This document shows positions 47,791 through 57,938 of a stretch of 64,000 nucleotides of DNA, in pieces. Location of the stretch: contig OX411545.1 in assembly GCA_948146395.1 (NCBI GenBank), forward strand, positions 19,475,526 to 19,539,525, read 5' to 3'. The stretch's first letter is position 1, and each line of letters starts with the position of its first letter. Made by a program: the position numbers and the translations under genes. Under the pieces are notes generated by a model. It was given only the letters and a program-made list of their open reading frames with translations, was not told the origin of the DNA and made no database searches. Origin of the DNA: Fragum whitleyi (lineage: Eukaryota; Mollusca; Bivalvia; Cardiida; Cardiidae).

Positions 47791-49295
47791 ATTTACCATA
47801 CAACAAAAGTGCTTTGCATTCTTCACTAGAATACGTATATGTAATGATGCTACAAGTGAAGTTAGACTTCTATAGTTATTGTTATTCATACTCGTAGAAT
47901 GTATTGTTGGCTTCCTATTTGTCTTTCTGGATGAGATAATGCAAGTCAAAGTAATTATCTACGAATCACTTCCACAAAAAACATATTTTAAATTGTCAAT
48001 ACATTTAAAAATCACGGAAATGCAATATTCATACTTATGCAATATTGGCTAACATCTATGTACACAAAAATACTTTTTATATTGCATATTTAACTTTTCT
48101 TATTCTAAAGTGATGACTTTATTTTCATGAGGAAAAATGAATCATTTTCTAATATAATTTTGCAAGCTCAAACTTTCTTTCATGTATATTTCTTGGCTGC
48201 CATCTCTAATTATTTCAATCATTTAAGGCATCAATTTTTAAAACAAGTTTGAAATTGGCCTTGAAACCACTTACGTGGGCGTAAAAATGTTCTAAAATCC
48301 CGATAAAAACACAATTAAGGAAGAATCTTCTCTTTCCTGCCTGCCATCTTCAAATCAAGAATTTATGAGAGTTGTCACTAGCTTGATATTTAGAAGGCAC
48401 AAAACCACTAAAAATCTTTACTGAATAAGCCCTCAAACCCTTTTCTAAGATTCACATTTCACATGGCTCAAGAAAGACTTTAAATGTCATTTAATAATTC
48501 AATTTGGCTGCCATCTTGAATACCATACCATATCCAATGTCATAATGTGCATTAATAATGCCATATAATTTTAATCTCGAACTTTTACAGCAAATAAAAC
48601 ACACAAAAATTATTTAAAAGGTCGTCATTGTGATCTACCTAACTGTTGCCGTAACATTCAATAGTCCTGGCTGCCATCTCGATTTTCTCAAAATGCTCAA
48701 TGATGACAAGATGTCATCAGTCAGATTCCGGTTAGGGAAGGCCTTAGCTACAAGAATTAGTCAAGAAAAAAACGTTGAACCCTACTTCCGGGTCAGGCTA
48801 GATATCTGCCGGACTAAAGGGCTACCAAAGGAACATCCATGCAAAGTTTACCAGAAATCGGCCAAATGGTTTGAAGATTTTCAAAGTTTTTACATTGAAA
48901 ATAAAGTAAGAAGTAGCCCCGCCCTGTCACGCCCATATTTAGGAGTCAATCAAAATGTCTTTAAGAAATTAGGTAGATCGTGACATAAGGAAAAGATTCA
49001 TTAAATCGGTACAATGGTTTGGAGCAGAAGATTTTCAAAGATTTTAAAGTGTAAATAAGCCCCGCCCTACCCCTTTCATATTTGAGGGTCAATCAAAATT
49101 TCTTTAAAAACTTACGAAGAGGGTCACCCAAGGAACATTTTTACCAAGTTTGGTTAAAATCGGCCCAGTAGTTTAGGAAGAGAAAATGTTAAAGATAAAG
49201 TCACAGACGGGCGGACGCACAAATGCATGACGAACACAACGCCATGACAATAGCTCGCTGGCCATCGGGCAGTGAAGCCAAAAATCGCAGAATAC

Positions 49296-49472
49296 CTATT
49301 GTATAGTCGAACTAGTAAACTCCACTAATTGGTGCGGTAAAGACTCCTGTTGTTGAACTGTACCCTTTCCCATCGTTGAGTATCACCTGATCAAAAACGA
49401 TTGTTTGGTTACTGGTTAAACCAGTCAAAGTTAGGCTAAGAACAGTCGAAAAGGCTATATGGAGTTGAATAC
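49296..49472 (-). pseudogene. C1q domain N-terminal exon with premature TAG
   Basis: Acceptor TTTGTAG at 49473-49474, donor G/GTATTC. The reading frame is clear for 52 codons before the TAG and continues as good C1q sequence (FDYTI) after it, so a single substitution explains the break. A pearl-like repeat begins about 12 bases past the donor. Confidence 0.8.
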
Positions 49473-50089
49473 CTACAAACAAGGAATGCAAACATGAAGA
49501 TTTTAAAGGGGACCAGAAAAAGCGATTTAATTCATTTTTGATAAATTCAAGCCATTCCTCTTTTTATACCAAGAAAAGCATTTATATAGGAATCGGAAAG
49601 GTTGTTATAAATACTTGACGCTAACATATCCCTTCTTTTCTAAAATGTGATATACCATTTTTTTTTATCAGAATCAAGCTTTTTTGACAAGTCAAGAAGT
49701 AAGTTGTTAAACATTTTTGACAAAACAATTTGATGTTTTGTTATTTTACAAAATATCAACTTGAAATGTCCATTATCTTTATCGCGCTCCTGAACGAGAC
49801 AAAGTGTTTCCTCAAGTGAGCGCATGCTTGCATGTTTGTTCTACCATATTTTGTAATCTAGACAGGTTCTGTAACAATTCCGATGACCTTTACTTCGTTA
49901 TACTTTGAAAGTTCTTGTCACAATCAATGTACATGTTAATATCAAAGCGCTTTCACTTACCTTTCCAAATATGTTTAAGTTTAAACTTTATAAAATGGTT
50001 GACATTGAAAAATTAGCTTGAAATTGACAAGTGACCTTGAAGATGAAATCATCAGGAAAGTCTTGTCCCAAGCAACCAAAATGTGAAAT

Positions 50090-50700
50090 ATGAAGGCTCA
50101 TTCAAAAGTAATGGCCGACGTTGCCCTCCTGCGGACATCTTCGCAAGCCAAGAGTTTCTAGCTCATAGTGGAGCTAGAACCCTTAGCTTGCGAAGATGTC
50201 CTTCGGACAAACCAGAGTAACAGACAAACGGACAGACTTACGGACAGCGGACAGACAAACGGACAGGACATGAGGTGCGGAGGTATAAAGATATTCGTTA
50301 TCGAATTTCCTATGTTTATACAGCTTTTAGTTTCAATATTAAAAACAAGAATGGCCATAAATCGCTCACCTAAATAATATGAGATGAACAAGGCGAGACT
50401 TGCAACTTTAAGAGAAAGAAGGTTCAAAGCTCTGTCATGGCATGCCCTCATTTCGGTTCCAGGAGAAGACAATTGAAATATTCAGGTTAACAATAAAACG
50501 CCCCGCCATGCCGACATTTGGGAGTCAATCAAACTTTCACCTACAAATTTTGAAAATGGGAAACCAAATAACATTTCTTCCAAGTGTTAATGAAGTCTGC
50601 CAATTGGTTTCTGAGGAGAAGATATTTTAAGATTTCAGGGTCAAAACAAGCTCCGCCTTGCCACTTGGGAGTCAATCAAAATGTCAGGCTATTTTTGAAG
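50090..50700. repeat. Composite pearl-like fragments and palindrome
   Basis: Palindrome GGACATCTTCGCAAGC / GCTTGCGAAGATGTCC at 50134-50203, then GGACAGAC microsatellite to 50275, then a reverse fragment (AATCGCTCACCT at 50360, CCCCGCCATGCCGACATTTG at 50501). Confidence 0.5.
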
Positions 50701-50754
50701 ATATAGATCTAACATTGATTTAAAATGATAACATGATCTTCTTTAATGTTTTTC

Positions 50755-51180
50755 GTTCAGTCATCAAGAAATAACTATAGATTACAACTTGATAAACTCA
50801 TCGCCTTTCAGTGAAATTGCCAAAACTTATACCCTTATTTTCCTTCATTTCATCTTATCTTACGTTATCTTACGTTATCTAAGCGGAGTCCAATAATGAC
50901 GTCATCATAAATGTTGCACAGATATCAGAGGCATATTGACACACTGTAAGAAGATTTGTCCTAAATGTTCGTTTTTTTCGTCTCAATTTTGCGAATTAGA
51001 ATGATCGTGAATATTTTGTGTAAAATCGATTGGCATTTCATTTCAATTTGTGAACAGCAAAAGCTATATTTTCACTTATAGCTCCGCAACTCGTGAAAAA
51101 AAATAATATAGCTTTTGTTGTTCACAAAATAGAAAATCATTAGATCTTACACTGAAACAAACGATAATCCTCGAACAGTC
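50755..51180 (+). repeat. Palindromic element family E
   Basis: Same order as 21404-21775: AAGAAATAACTATAGATTA, TTATCTTACGTTATC, TGACGTCATC, AACAGCAAAAGCTATATTTTC palindrome, GATCTTACACTGAAACAAACG. Confidence 0.6.
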
Positions 51181-51422
51181 ATCCCTGGGTTAGCAAAGCA
51201 CTTCAACTTATCAAGCTGATGTAACGAGACTTTGCTCGACCATAGAAGTACAGTAAAATCTTAGTCGTTCGCACGCCGGTGGTTCGTAGGTAGAAGTACA
51301 TGTTGTATTAACATTTGAATGTAGGTCTAGCGACTTTCTATAAAAAGTGAGTCAATTGTAATTATAAACACTACTTCAACTCAACCAAAAATGTAAGAAT
51401 CCGGTCACGCTGCTTTGCCAAA

Positions 51423-51840
51423 AATATATAGAGGATAATCGTTTGGTTTCAGTGTAAGATCGATTTATATTCATTGAGTGAACAACAAAAGCTCTATTTT
51501 CACGAGTGGTGGAGCCACGAGTGAAAATATAGCTTTTGTTGTTCACGAAATGAAATATTAATCGATCTTACTCGAAAAACAAACGATTATTCTATTTCTT
51601 TATTGCAAAAAATGAGACAAAATATGAAATTTCTAGGACATATTTTCGTAAAGCGCGTCATTTCGCACGTGATTTCTATGCAACGTTCATTGTGACGTCA
51701 CTTATTTCGCCCCGCATAGATGACGTCAGATAGAATGAAATGCACCAAAGCAGGGTATAAGTTTTTGATAATTTCACTGCTTTTGCGGTGAGATTATCAA
51801 GTGATAATCTACCGTTATTTCTCGATAAACCACAAAAAAG
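51423..51840 (-). repeat. Palindromic element family E, reverse copy
   Basis: Reverse order of 50755-51180, ending GATAATCTACCGTTATTTCTC, so the two copies form arms of about 400 bases 240 bases apart. Confidence 0.65.
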
Positions 51841-52752
51841 CATTAAAGAAATAAATTTATACATTGTTATACCTGCTTTCACTCCCTCTTGTCTTTGATC
51901 CGTTTTCTCCCCCATTATATTGTCGTTCATGAGCTTGGAATCTTATCATGATACAAAAGTTTCCCGAGGCTACCATGAAGGCTTTTACCTAAACAACCGT
52001 GCCCCATCAAGTAGTAACATATGATTACAGTTCTAAAGAAAGAAAACATCGTGTTCGCCTCAAACATCGTCTGTGGTGATCATGTGTTGTTGGTTTGATT
52101 TATATTACGGAAAACAGGAAGAGTGAAAATGTGTTTATCGTTTCCTTTCATCTTATTCCTTTCCTTTTCGAATTTGATTTCTTTTCTTTTAAATAAATTA
52201 CCAATTTTATGTCATTTCAAACAGTTTGGTTCAAGTTTTTTCCACGACAATAACTTCCAAATAATGTAACCACTACTTCGAGATTGTATTCATGGATCAC
52301 TCTGTCCCAAAGTGGTTGCTCTACCACGTCGCTATAAAAGCTGACTAATAAAATATACAGAGCAAACACCCATTATACACAACATACAAAAGCTTACTTA
52401 ACATTTGAGCCACGGAATCATCGCGGAGCCACGGTGGAAACGGGATACGAATATTTTCAAAATTTTACGAAAGGTTGTCATATTTGATGGCAAAAATCTT
52501 TAACAGGGGCTTGTAAAATCCAAAGTCCTTTTTACCTGTATTTTTTGTAGCACTAATTAGAGTTTTGCAAGACCCATGATTACCATATATCATATATTCG
52601 ATGTGCGTAAACTAAAGGAAAAAAAAAATCTCTTTTAGAAAATAACATAACTACTGGTTGAGTATTAGGAAACATAATTATGTACCCATATGTTTATGAA
52701 AAATATAACTTGAAAAGTGTGTCTTAAAATCTTTGAAGAGAACATTTTGAAA

Positions 52753-53567
52753 CAAGAGCTGTCAGAGGACAGCAAAGCTCGACTATTCCTAGTGCTGGAT
52801 AGTAACAGCAAATCAATATCGACATTGAAAATTCAATAAAATGAAAGTCAAGAGAAAAGAATGCTTGTCTAGAGGCTGATATTATGGTCACAGAAGCATG
52901 TTCAGAGTTTCAAAGCAAAAGCTTTAGTAGGAACAGAGATACAACTAACATAAAAGAGTTGCATATAAAAACATAACCAAGATTTTTAAGGCCGAAAAAG
53001 GTTAAAATTCCACTAAATTAAATATCAGAGTAATGAATCTTTGTCTAGATGCTGATATTATGGTCACAGAAGCATGTGTAAAGTTTCAAAGCAAAGGCGT
53101 TTATAGAAACAGAAATATTACAGATTAACAACATTTTCACGTAAAAACTTAACTAACATTTCTAAGTCCGAAAAGGGTAAAAATTCCACAAATTCAGTAT
53201 CAGAGTATTGAATCTTTGTCAAGAGGCTGTTATCATGATCACAGAAGCTTGTGCTAAGTTTCCAAGCAAACACTTTACTTGAATTAGAGATATAACTGAT
53301 GTACAGCATTTGCAGGTAAAAGCTTAACCAAGATTTTCTGAGTCTGAAAAAGGTTTAATTCCACTAAATTCAATATCAGAGTAATTAATCTTTGTCTAAA
53401 AACTGATATCATGGTAACAGAAGCATGTGCAAAGTTTCAAAGCAATGGCTTTATAGAAACAGCGATTTTAAACACTTGCACGTAAAATCTTAACCATAGC
53501 ATAACGCCGACGCCGACGCCCGGGTGACTGGAAGAGCCCCCCTATTCTTCGAATAGTCGAGCTAAAA
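52753..53567 (+). mobile_element. Pearl-like element (GCTCGACTATTC family)
   Basis: Subterminal inverted repeat AGCTCGACTATTC / GAATAGTCGAGCT. Four core repeats of about 176 bases (GTCTAGATGCTGATATTATG type, at about 52866, 53042, 53218, 53394). GC-rich ACGCCGACGCC tract and 3' hairpin ACTATT-like TTCTTCGAA. Confidence 0.65.
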
Positions 53568-53599
53568 AGAGTATTATCCGACTTGATATCCTGTAAATT

Positions 53600-53820
53600 T
53601 TAGCCCCCTGTTTCTAAAATTGAAAAATAAATTCTAATAAATGGTCTAGTATATACGTGATGGACACTTTCGGCCACACCGCCGCGGCTGCAGCATCCAA
53701 CAAAAGTTTCCTGGTATTTATCAACAGGTCCTCCCTTTTGACGTGTTATACCATATGAGGCATTTGACTTTAGGAAGTACAAAACCTTCAAATCATAGGA
53801 CGTGATAGATGGGTCTCTCT
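53600..53820 (-). other. Weak candidate coding exon, unknown product
   Basis: On the minus strand a GCTCCAG acceptor-like site is followed by about 70 open codons (RDPSITSYDLKVLYFLK, QETFVGCCSRGGVAE) ending in TAA at 53600. The stretch is GC-richer and CpG-richer than its surroundings, like the real exons here. No partner exon and no family could be recognised. It directly abuts a pearl-like repeat, so it could be repeat-derived. Confidence 0.2.
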
Positions 53821-53989
53821 GGAGCATGATTCATTGTCTATTTCCGAAAATCAGTTGAAATGTCATTTATAAAAGCAAATGAGCAAAATCAATAGGAAAC
53901 TGTTATAGTGATGATAATAAGAAATGGAAATGATTCACATTTTATTCGTATCCTAACTGGCAATTAATGAGTTAAATACAAAAAGCCAA

Positions 53990-54245
53990 GGTAGGTTTCT
54001 ATGATATGACCCTGTGCCTGAGAATTCCAACAATTTCATATAGGTACATAGCAAAAACTCTGACCATCCCGTGCATCTTCACAGTCTGACCAGAATCTTC
54101 TCTATGTGTTTAGTAGGTAGATAAGGTCTCAAAGTACTTGTACACCTACAGATGACATTGTACTTACAGTAGGTGGCTGTCTACGCTGCTCAATGTTACC
54201 ACCTCACGTACATTTTAAAATTGTTGGAAATGTCATGCACATGCT
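53990..54245. repeat. MITE-like repeat family H
   Basis: CTGTGCCTGAGAATTCCAAC, GTGCATCTTCACAGTCTGACC, TTAGTAGGTAGATAAGG and closing AATTGTTGGAAATGTCATGC. Confidence 0.5.
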
Positions 54246-54324
54246 CATGTTATACTGTTTTTATTATCACAATTTTTTGCCAATAGATACCGGATATAAA
54301 CCGATCTCAATATCGTGATGAAAT

Positions 54325-54535
54325 ATAGGGCCAACTTGTTTCTGACCCGAATCGTACCCGGTTGTAGACTGGTTCCACTTTCAACTATTAGAATAGCCTA
54401 TTCCAGGCAATTCTAATAGTCGATGGTTGGACCAGTCTAGAGCCGGTAGCCTGCTGTCTGAAAGATACTCAGATATAACGGGCAGCAATACCCGCCAGAG
54501 ATATATATCAGAAATAAGTTGGCCCATAATAGTCT
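54325..54535. repeat. Imperfect palindromic MITE
   Basis: GGGCCAACTTGTTTCTGA opposite CAGAAATAAGTTGGCCC; inner ACTATTAGAATAGCC / GGCAATTCTAATAGTCG. Confidence 0.6.
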
Positions 54536-55424
54536 TTTAGGCGACTTAACCCCCAAAGTCAAATTTTCTTTGGTTTGTGCAGTTAGGGTTCGTGACTGAA
54601 CCAACTTACCTCAAACCACGTTTCGTTGATGTTGTTTAATCTTCAAGCTAAAAACACGCTTCGTTGAGTTTGCTCAGCTTGTTCTAGCTTTCCAGCTAAG
54701 CACCTGCTTCGTTAAGCTTACTCAGTTTTCCAGCTAACCAGCTAGCCCAATAGCAGAACTGTCAAGACGACTTTACAGATAGGCTAGCTTTATGCATTGT
54801 CCAACTGAGAAAATATGCATTATAGTGATCACGTGCTGAGAAACAACATAGTTTCGTAAAAATCCTTCCATAAATGCAGGAGTCGTGATGACGAGAATTC
54901 TTAAATAAATGATTTAATAATTGTGATCTTGAAATAAGAATTTATTAATAAAGATGGAATTTGAGACTCTAAATAAAGATGTTCGAGTTTAAACATAAAA
55001 ACGAAATATGATAAGAAGCCTAGAAGGTAATGTACTCATTTTTTTATTATTATTTTCTTGGCGGCCATTTTGAAATCGCTCCAAAAGGTAGGTGGGGTCC
55101 AAAATATCCAATGTTCACATATTGATTCTTACTTAATTAGGTCTTATGAACGTTTATATACCATTCATGGAGGATCCTTAGGGGGTGCATGGTGACCCCT
55201 CCTGACCAACGGGTTGTGAATCCTAGCGTGCAAGCAAGGAAATTGTTATTCAAGCCCCTTTTTCCAGATTTCAAATGGATTATTCCTGATTTTAATGGGT
55301 CAACCATGTGACCTGACAAATATTCTGACAAAGTTTCAATCAAGAAAGCTGTCAGTTAAGTCCGTTTTATCATTGAAAGGATATATTTGAGCGTGTGCAG
55401 AACATTTCCAACAATTTCATTTAA

Positions 55425-55545
55425 GAGATGAAAGAAGTTTCTGTTGATTTCATTGAGGTATGAAACTAAAAACCTAATCAAACTGGATTCATATATGAGC
55501 GTGATAAGGTTTTTAGTTTCATTCCTCCATGAAATCAACAAATAC
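55425..55545. repeat. Palindromic repeat
   Basis: GTTGATTTCATTGAGG and GAAACTAAAAACCT opposite AGGTTTTTAGTTTC and CCATGAAATCAAC. Confidence 0.6.
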
Positions 55546-55867
55546 TCTCTTCATATGTTATAATTTAATTTCATAAATGCAAATCATAAAGATTTGTCAA
55601 TAAGAAATAGATTTCTTACATGACTTCTGTATGTGGAAGCATACAAAATGGCTACGTACTCAAAATTATTTTCATTTGGGAATAAAACCAAATTTTCAGC
55701 CAATCAGAAAGCACGAATTTTGATGGACACAACTAAGATTAAATTATATGTTCGCAAAGAAAATAATTGTATCGCACTATGTGGTTATGTGTAAGCTGCA
55801 CAATCTTTGTGCCTCGAGCAAATGTAAAACTGTTTGAAATATCATATACATATTTGTTTCTGTAAAT

Positions 55868-55978
55868 GGGGTTTTACGCCTTTCAACAATTTTACATAGG
55901 TCTACGATAATCAACCCATTGGTGAGAGACAAGTAGTCAGAGAGAATGAGTGCCGTCGTCGGGGATCGGACCGTCACA
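55868..55978 (-). repeat. SINE family 2 fragment, reverse
   Basis: ACATAGGTCTACGATAATCA, GAGACAAGTAGTCAGAGAG and GATCGGACCGTCAC follow the order of the reversed SINE 2 body and B box. Confidence 0.5.
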
Positions 55979-56140
55979 GATAGAGGATATTTGCTTGTTT
56001 CAGTGCATGATCGATTTATCTTTCATTGGGTTACCAACAAAAGCTTTATTTCTACGAGTGGCGGTGCCACGAGTGAAGGCGTAGGTTTTGTTGTTTACGA
56101 AACGAAAGATATATCGCTCTTACACGAAAAATAAACTATC
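55978..56140. repeat. Family E palindrome, short form
   Basis: TTTCAGTGCATGATCGATTTA, CAACAAAAGCTTTATTTCTACG opposite GGCGTAGGTTTTGTTGTTTACG. Confidence 0.55.
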
Positions 56141-56370
56141 ATTCGAGCCTCTGTGTGAGATTTCCAACTATTTCAAATATGCTCAAAGACTCTGACCAGC
56201 CTGTGCATCCACACAGTCTGACCAGAGTCTTCAATATGTGTATAGTAGATAGATAAATTCTCAAAGTATCTGTAGGTCATTAGGTGACTTTATATTTACA
56301 GTATGTGGCTGTCCACGCTACTCAATGTTTGCACATCGGGTTCATTTCAAACTGTTGGAGATACTCATTC
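56140..56370. repeat. MITE-like repeat family H
   Basis: CCTCTGTGTGAGATTTCCAAC, CCTGTGCATCCACACAGTCTG, AGTAGATAGATAAATTC, closing CTGTTGGAGATACTC. Confidence 0.5.
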
Positions 56371-56475
56371 TATTTCTTGGTTGTAATAATAAGACGAAAT
56401 GTGGAAATTTTGGAATCTCAAGCGCGTCTTTTTGCACCTGTTTACTAGCCAACGACATTATGAGGTCATTTAGAT

Positions 56476-56750
56476 TTGTGATCCGTCACGCGAAAAGGGA
56501 CCATCTGGGTAGTGTGTAAAATGTCGATCCTAGTCAGACTGCGCGGATTGCGCAGACTGACGATGGTCGAAACTTTTCACACTGTGCTTATTCCCTGAAT
56601 CAAGAGTCATCAATATACCTTCCAGTGAAAGTTTTTTTCTGAAATGCGACTTCTGGTCGACATATGCTGGACCCGATCTCTTGTTCAAAAATAATTGTAC
56701 AGAATTCCCAGATGGTCCCTTTTTCGCGTGACGGGTCACATTTTTTTATT
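56476..56750. repeat. Palindromic MITE family G, best copy
   Basis: Ends GTGATCCGTCACGCGAAAAG and TTTTTCGCGTGACGGGTCAC; next inward ACCATCTGGG / CCCAGATGGT. The centre has AGTCAGACTGCGCGG and GCGCAGACTGACG. Confidence 0.65.
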
Positions 56751-56782
56751 GGGCTCTGCTCAAATAACGTCAAATAGAGTAA

Positions 56783-57082
56783 AGGTGTCCGTTGTCAAGA
56801 GGTAGGGCGTCGGGCTCTTGACCAAAAGGTCCAGAGTTCGATAACCGGGCGCTGCTATCGATCTCGGTTCTTTCATCGGCCAACACATCTGGCTCGGGTA
56901 CTGGTGAATTTTCCAGGAAGCAGAATCGAGAGGAATTAATCAAAGTTGTAAGAACTTGTTGCCCAAACGATGTAAAAATAAAAAGATTTAAACTATAAAA
57001 GGTTTAAATCTTTTTATTTTTACATCGTTTGGGCAACAAGTTCTTACAGCTTAGATGAATTCCTCTCGATTCTGCTTCCTAT
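56783..57082 (+). mobile_element. tRNA-derived SINE family 1 joined to an inverted partial copy
   Basis: A-box GTCAAGAGGTAGGGCG, B-box AGAGTTCGATAACC, then the same body as 4253-4458. After position about 56996 the 3' 85 bases return in reverse (AACAAGTTCTTACA, CCTCTCGATTCTGCTTCC), a near-perfect palindrome with almost no loop. Confidence 0.75.
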
Positions 57083-57106
57083 ATATATATTTAATTTTAC
57101 TGGTTT

Positions 57107-57175
57107 GGCGATTATATTATCAACTGATAAACTATTGTTATTTCTTGATAAACCTCCGATAAGCATTTAAGAAAA
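57107..57175. repeat. Family E fragment
   Basis: GGCGATTATATTATCAACTGATAAAC and TTATTTCTTGATAAACC match one end of family E only. Confidence 0.4.
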
Positions 57176-57938
57176 AGACATCATTTTTCATGGTGACAAC
57201 CACTGTCTTGGTGGTAGAACAGAATTTTGTATTTGACCATGGGTCAATTTTGCCTTAAATGAAAATGGCCAAATTGACTTTGGATCACTAATTGAAATAT
57301 GCGTATCTATAGCTGCATTAACTAGGTCAACTTTTTAATTTTGGCGATTGCTATAGACTATCACTACAGACCTGCGCCCAGAAAAGTAAAGCGCTTGCGC
57401 ACTTTAGCGAGCGGTTTCCTGCTTTAATATCCTTGCTTGCTTGAGGCGCTTGCGATAGCTACGTCACGAGGGGACTGGCATGACAAACAAAAATGGCGGA
57501 TAGCTTGACCAACTCGATTTTCACGAATTCTCGTGATTTTCTTGTTGTTTTTTTTTGCCTTTTTTTTTTCTCGAATATTTAATCATCAGAGGGGCGAGAT
57601 ATTTGAAATAACCTAAACATTTTACCTCATTTTATGAATCTAAAAACGTTTTTATGAGGGTTTTCATGGAATTAAGCCTTAAGTCGAGTCACTTTTGCTG
57701 CCTAGCAACCGGATCATTTTCACGCTTGCGGTGCGTTCAAGATGGACTGTTCGCTGTAAAAACTAATCGCGACGAGCGCTTTCATTTCATGTGGGGCTGG
57801 TGTAAATGGGGTACATGATATTTGGTAATGCTTCTTTTAACGCATCTTTCACGCTTTAAGAAAATAAAAACCAAATTCATACATTAACAATGTATTAGAA
57901 ATAAGGTTTTTAAGTAATAAAACTCAAATAACTAAATC

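Larger units (their letters stand above)
45473..48814. mobile_element. 3.3-kb foldback element flanked by TA, nested in a pearl-like element
   Basis: Ends GTCCGGCAG and CTGCCGGAC, each next to TA (45471-45472 and 48815-48816). The arms pair over hundreds of bases: GATGACATCTTGTCATC at 45574 with its match at 48700, and the motif GATGGCAGCC repeated in one arm with GGCTGCCATC in the other. The interior contains further repeats (46682-47175 and 47470-47790). No open frame of note. Confidence 0.6.
45325..49284 (-). mobile_element. Pearl-like element (GCTCCACTGGC family), reverse, split by a foldback
   Basis: The left edge carries the hairpin end ACAAGAGGCCCAAGAGGGCC and CCACTGGC. The right edge carries the other end with CGGGCGGACGCAC, CAACGCCATGACAATAGCTC and GCTGGCC. 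Core-repeat pieces (GGTCAATCAAAATTTC, CCAAGGAACAT) occur at 45440-45470 and 48817-49200. The two parts are separated by the insertion at 45473-48814. Confidence 0.6.
41708..49472 (-). pseudogene. C1q-domain gene fragment, two exons, in-frame stop
   Basis: Two minus-strand exons join in phase to make one complete C1q domain. Exon a (49472-49296) gives IAFSTVLSLTLTGLTSNQT, FDQVILNDGKGYSSTTGVF and TAPISGVY, then a TAG codon at 49314-49312 where C1q proteins have a core residue, then FDYTI and a GTATTC donor. Exon b (41946-41708) gives YSNCILTVDGKPVSYAMAD, GGNTVILRVSKGEEVKLQYR, SGDGWIFSGY and STLSGVLYY, then TAG. The split phase (1/2) matches and restores FDYTI-VQRLKGY. C1q-domain proteins are secreted and expanded in bivalves, where they act in immune recognition. 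No signal-peptide exon was found upstream. With the internal stop this is most likely a decayed copy; a sequence error or an allelic stop is the alternative. Confidence 0.8.

Noticed and set aside
55137..55343. Minus-strand open frame as a gene
   Set aside because: No start context, splice partners or recognised domain; composition similar to nearby repeat DNA.
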